Shown: in pieces, positions 60,201 through 64,000 of the stretch | Layout of the letters: each line of letters starts with the position of its first letter | How positions within the stretch are numbered: position 1 is the stretch's first letter | The notes under the pieces: model-generated | Database searches by the model: none | Told to the model about the DNA's origin: nothing | Seen by the model: only the letters and a program-made list of their open reading frames with translations | Assembly: GCF_000237925.1 (NCBI RefSeq) | Contig: NC_031498.1 | Location: forward strand, 18,934,837-18,998,836 | Source: Schistosoma mansoni | Taxonomy: Eukaryota; Platyhelminthes; Trematoda; Strigeidida; Schistosomatidae | Length of the DNA: 64,000 bases | Reading direction: 5' to 3' | Position numbers and translations under genes: made by a program

Positions 60201-63200
60201 TTCGCTCTCCATCTGTCGCTTCGAAAAGCTTGTTTCACGTGCGCTTATCCGGGGACTCTGTGACATCTTCGTCCGGTCTTGCAGGCGTTGGTGTTGCACT
60301 AAGCGCTAGGGCTGAGGCAGCACTAATCGATTGGATCCCCATTAACAGTCGGTTATGTGCTGTTAGATTAGAAAGTTCCATCAAAGTGAGAAGAAATCGG
60401 CGTGAGAAACGGTGTCTTTTCGTCATCTCCGCCTATGCCCCGACAGATTGCAGCCCGGATGCAATCAAGGATGAGTTTTACCACCAGTTAACAGTTCTCC
60501 AGAAAGCGCGTTCGACAGATATTGTAGTATTAGCCGGAGACTTGAATGCTCAGGTCGGGCGTCTAGGCACAGAAGAGAGTCGTTTAGGTGGCCGATGGGG
60601 ACTTGTTGGTCGCAGGACAGATAACGGGGACCGTTTGCTGCAACTGTGCACAGACCACAACCTGTTTCTAGCTAGCACTAACTTCCGGCACAGTCATCGC
60701 CGGTGTGCCACCTGGCGTCCTCCCTCTGCATCTCAAGCCTGGACTCAGATTGATCACATCGCGATCAGCTACCGCTGGCGTGGTTGTGTACAAGACTGCC
60801 GCTCCTTTTGGAGTACCTATCTGGAGTCTGATCATGCCCTGGTCTGCGCCAATCTCACCTTACTTTTCAGTGGCCGAAGGATTGACCACTACCAACGGAT
60901 CGATGTTAGTAAACTGGCTGCAACTTCTGTTGCAAGTAAGTATCGAGCGGAGTTAGCCTCTAGGCTAGCTACCATCCCACCGAAAAGTATAGATGAGCAT
61001 TGGTTGCATCTTCACGACGCCATGAAAATGGCGAGTAAAGCCGCTTGCGGCTTCGCGAAACGTCCCGCTTACAAGCACTGGGTTTCTTCTGGCTCCTTAC
61101 AACTGATGGAAGCCCGTCGGTCTACTCCGGGTGACCGTGAGTTTGACCACAAACGAAGGCTGTTACGTAATGAAATTGGGCAAAGCTTGCGTAAGGACCG
61201 AGAAGCCTGGTGGTCGGAGCTTGCTAATGAGATGGAAGCAGCAGCTGCATCTGGTAACTGCCGGAAGCTCTTCCAACTCATCCGAGCCACTGGCAGCAAG
61301 AAGTCTGGTGTGGGTGAAACAATCTACGAGGATGACGGGATGCCAATCACTAACATCTCTCGATGTCTTGGACGATGGGCGGAATTTTTCGAAGGGCAGT
61401 TCAACTGACCTGCTGCTCCGGCAACATCAACCAGTTTGTCCTGCCCCCCATGGCCGGTGAAGACTGATCCACCATACGAGGCGGAAGTCCGCAAGGAACT
61501 CCAACTCTTGAAACGTTACAAATCACCGGGCCCAGATGACTTACCTCCGGCTCTTTTTAAAGATGGTGGTGACTTTCTGGCTAAGGAACTGACGGTGTTG
61601 TTTGCAAAGGTTTGGGAGCAAGAAAGTGTTCCAACATCATGGAATGAGTCGATAGTCGTCCCTATCTTTAAAAAGGGTTCACGTTGTTCCTGTAATAACT
61701 ATCGGGGGATAAGTCTACTTCCGATTGCGTCCAAACTATTGGCTTCTATCATTCTTCGTAGGTTGCTTAAAACCCGAGAACGATTGACTCGCGAGGAGCA
61801 GGCTGGTTTTCGTTCTGGTCGAGGATGCATTGATCACATCTTCACCCTCCGCCAAATGTTAGAACACCGTCATACTTATCGCAGGCCAACAATCGTAGTG
61901 TTTCTTGATATCAGGGCGGCCTTCGATTCGTTGGACAGGACTGTTCTCTGGGATTGTCTATTGAAGAAGGGTGTGCCTGAGAAGTTCATTAACATCTTAA
62001 AGGCCCTGTATACGAACACCTCAGGCAGAGTGAGGGCATACAACCACCTTTCTCCCTTGTTCCATTCAAGCAGTGGGGTTAGGCAGGGTTGCCCGATCTC
62101 ACCATTCCTCTTCAACTTTGCCATCGATGACATTCTGGAAACAGCTCTGATGGATGTAAGTAATGGCGGTGTGGATATGTTGCCTGGAGAACGACTTCTC
62201 GACCTCGAGTATGCGGATGATATTGTCTTACTGTGCGATAATGCCCAAGGCATGCAATCCGCACTTAATCAGTTGGCAATCAGTGTCCGCAGGTACGGTA
62301 TGTGCTTTGCACCCTCCAAGTGCAAGGTACTCCTACAAGACTGGCAGGATTCTCATCCTGTACTCACCCTAGATGGTGAGCAGATTGAAGTAGTTGAGAA
62401 GTTCGTGTATCTAGGTAGCTACATAAGTGCTGGTGGTGGCGTGAGTGATGAGATTGATGCATGTATAATGAAAGCCAGAGCGGCTTATGCCAATCTGGGC
62501 CATCTTTGGCGCCTTCGTGATGTTAGTCTGGCTGTAAAAGGTCGGATCTACAACGCGTCGGTGAGAGCAGTTCTGCTCTATGCTTGTGAAACCTGGCCTC
62601 TCCGAGTTGAGGATGTTAGACGACTCTCCGTGTTCGATCATCGTTGTCTCCGAAGGATTGCTAACATTCAGTGGCAACACCATGTTAGTAATGCAGAGGT
62701 TCGGCATCGTGTGTTCGGGCGCCGAGACGATAATTCAATTGGTGTCACCATCTTGAAACACCGACTTCGGTGGCTTGGACATGTTTTACGAATGTCGTCC
62801 CAGAGACTTCCACGCCGTGCATTATTTGTCGACTCTGGGACTGGTTGGAAAAAGTGGAGAGGAGGTCAGTGTATGACATGCTGTCGTGGTATGAAAGAAA
62901 GCTGCAAAGGGCTAGCTTCTGTTGGTCCTTCACGACTCCCTGGCTGGGGTCCGAGAGATGGTGCAACACAGTGGCTAGAGACGTTATCAGATATGGCTCA
63001 GAATAGAAGCCAGTGGCGATCCTGCTGCAACCTTCTTTTACTTTCTACATAAAGAGTGGTTCTAACTTTCTTAACTGAAAGAGTCTTCTGGTTTTACAGT
63101 TCAGTCCTCCTTATCTTTTCATCCTTTCTCTTCCTACTTTCATTATTTTGTGTGGCGCATATGTATCTGGTGCCCTTTTGTACCAATATATATGTTTTTA

Positions 63201-64000
63201 AATAAATAAATAAATAATGAATGAGGAGCCTAGAAGTTAGTCTCGTCCATTGTAATTAAAGTCATAGTTGCAAGTTTGTAGCTTAGTACACAGATTTATC
63301 ACTATAATGTTATTATTTGTCTATTATATTTTATTATTAAGATTATTTGACATACTATGAAACAAAGTTAATCGTATTAAGACCTCATGTTAACCAATTT
63401 ATTTAATTTCTTTCTGCTCGGTATGTCTATGTGTATATGAAACCTAATGTCGATTAAACTGCCAATTAAATAATGACCACTAGACTTTGATCTAGGCCCC
63501 CTAGGTCCTATCGATAGATTTTTCAGTGAGATCATTGGACTTATTGGGTCACTCTATCTCATGTTATGTGGTTAAAAGCAATCAACATTAAAACTTGGAT
63601 TTTAGATTTCAATGTTTGTATGGAGTTGATTGGATACTGCAGTGAGTGAGTCAGTCAGAGGACGGATCACTTGGCGTAACGTCGTCTCTGCGACACAAAC
63701 TAATATATTTACAAATACTTGAGAAAGCATAAAGTTTCCCGTTAGTGATTGCTTAAAAGCGCGAAACTGTAACCTCGACTTTTTGAATGATTAATTTCAG
63801 TTACTTAGCAGGACATTATTATCTACCTTCATTCCCCTATTGGTTGTTCTTTATTATGTAGTACGGATTCAGCATATCTATTCATCGAGCATGTTAAGGA
63901 ACATGATTTTCCATATGGTGATGATAACAATAATAATGATTGTGACGATGAAGATAATAATAGTAATACTAAACTAACTTGTTTATGGCAATCATTGAGT
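57240..64000 (+). CDS. C2H2 zinc-finger protein gene, partial (internal exons)
   Basis: Exon 57240-57621 follows a T-rich TTTTTTTCTTACAG acceptor and ends at GTAATT. The next exon starts at 63862 after TTATTATGTAG and runs off the window. The junction is phase 2: AC + T rebuilds Thr and completes a perfect finger, C-x4-C-x12-H-x3-H (CQWKDCDY, then LFIEHVKEH). Earlier fingers are CRWFDCHQSF...HVHFLECH (C-x4-C-x12-H-x4-H) and CLWDSC...RHTLLH (C-x4-C-x14-H-x3-H), plus an imperfect FVCCGISC unit. Trp-containing C-x4-C fingers of this kind occur in AEBP2, ARID2 and GLI/ZIC proteins, so a nuclear DNA- or chromatin-binding role is likely; the exact family is unresolved. The second exon has an Asp/Asn-rich run, then CLWQS, the start of another finger. 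The 6.24-kb intron contains a full-length RTE. Confidence 0.75.
57985..58325 (-). mobile_element. RTE-A 3' end remnant, minus strand
   Basis: Reverse-complement matches: terminus near 57990-58080 (ACCAACGTAGAACC, GGTTCAAGTTGCCAC), and the ORF2 C-terminus near 58200-58320 (GCCATCGGAATCGATT, CATTTGGTTACGATAAC, CCAGGTAGTCTAC). It is in the zinc-finger gene's intron. Confidence 0.75.
58347..58640 (+). repeat. Dispersed repeat R4, copy 2
   Basis: Aligns with 9098-9400 in the same orientation: TTTGTACAAGATC, GTGGCTGTGAACG, AACTGAGTATAATTCAGGG, CTAGGATATAACA. Confidence 0.65.
59203..59215. repeat. Target-site duplication, 5' side of RTE-B
   Basis: GAATGAGGAGCCT, identical to 63219-63231. Confidence 0.95.
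59224..59523 (+). CDS. Putative ORF1 of RTE-B
   Basis: A 99-residue open frame starting 9 bp into the element. It has no recognised domain and ends in a basic/glycine-rich stretch (VRGRKANVRRFNRVGGHGG). Small ORF1s occur in some RTE elements. The second half is nucleotide-conserved in the copy at 28732, but that copy lacks the start, so protein-level selection is unproved. It may simply be 5' UTR. Confidence 0.35.
   Translation: MEVVTSLSYPSRNLVHLIGVPKGPPSLSLHCPQMPWYGREWGESALPLQMLSHGQRIYSLCQGSPTHFLLVALGFFTKVRGRKANVRRFNRVGGHGGST
60005..63052 (+). pseudogene. RTE-B ORF2: AP endonuclease and reverse transcriptase with one in-frame stop
   Basis: A single frame of 1015 sense-or-stop codons, broken only by TGA at 61406-61408 (codon 468). 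The endonuclease domain has FNVRT (Asn25), SETH (Glu54), AGDLNAQ (Asp179, Asn181) and SDHALV (Asp276, His277), all catalytic positions of AP-like endonucleases. The RT domain after the stop has NNYRGISLLP, VVFLDIRAAFD (about 632-642), VRQGCPISPF (about 692-701) and YADD (about 736-739), then an RTE-type C-terminus with RLRWLGHVLRM. The stop lies in the linker between domains, and TGA differs by one base from TGG, so one transition probably made it. The RT half also begins with no intervening ATG nearby. The protein would nick DNA and copy the element's RNA at the target. Confidence 0.93.
63219..63231. repeat. Target-site duplication, 3' side of RTE-B
   Basis: GAATGAGGAGCCT, identical to 59203-59215. 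Confidence 0.95.

Larger units (their letters stand above)
59216..63218 (+). mobile_element. Full-length RTE-B non-LTR retrotransposon
   Basis: About 4.0 kb bounded by a perfect 13-bp target-site duplication. Order: 5' region of about 790 bp, ORF2 (60005-63052) with endonuclease and reverse transcriptase, a short 3' UTR, and an (AAAT)n tail at about 63200-63217. RTE-clade elements end in short tandem repeats rather than poly(A), as here. The only visible defect in ORF2 is one TGA. The element is in the sense orientation within the intron of the zinc-finger gene. The SR3/Perere-3 group is a candidate family name, not verified. Confidence 0.95.

Overview
The window looks like nuclear DNA from a blood fluke (Schistosoma or a close relative; species not determinable by eye). 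Reasons: AT-rich background; tRNA-headed SINEs carrying hammerhead ribozyme cores of the schistosome S-alpha type; RTE, CR1, Penelope-like and gypsy (CsRn1/Boudicca-like) retroelements; and a host gene with 33-35 bp micro-introns. It is not prokaryotic, so no operons or ribosome binding sites are expected.

Host genes are few and widely spaced. (1) A two-exon HAD hydrolase of the pseudouridine-5'-phosphatase type, minus strand, 18297-20498. (2) A complete four-exon MANF/CDNF homologue, plus strand, 30114-30767. (3) A minus-strand gene with FAM47-like segments; four exons seen between 36385 and 43428, broken by an assembly gap. (4) A short unrecognised ORF, 52276-52503. (5) A plus-strand C2H2 zinc-finger gene, with one exon at 57240-57621 and the next at 63862, running off the window.

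Most of the rest is mobile-element material. RTE family A: a 5'-truncated copy at 14854-16528 with a 13-bp target-site duplication, an internally deleted copy at 28732-29877, and many 3' tails. RTE family B: a full-length 4.0-kb copy at 59216-63218 with a 13-bp target-site duplication and one in-frame stop, inside the zinc-finger gene's large intron. SR2-like RTE tails lie at 1755, 26237, 39141 and 50405. CR1 fragments lie at 20565-22745 and 49032-49585. Penelope-like remnants lie at 17560, 32165 and 34120. A decayed gypsy pol lies at 24370-25960 and a gypsy gag-pro fragment at 41926-42670.

Two findings stand out. First, the gypsy gag-pro junction has a textbook -1 frameshift signal: slippery heptamer GGGAAAC, a 6-nt spacer, a perfect 11-bp stem, and a 6-bp second stem able to form an H-type pseudoknot. 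Second, two SINE families carry hammerhead cores; one also has terminal inverted repeats and shows a compensatory change in helix II, and the other has a 107-bp inverted-repeat head. Modular RTE derivatives (shared 5' ends, 5'-to-3' fusions without ORF2) form a third theme. The stretches between these show no recognisable gene.
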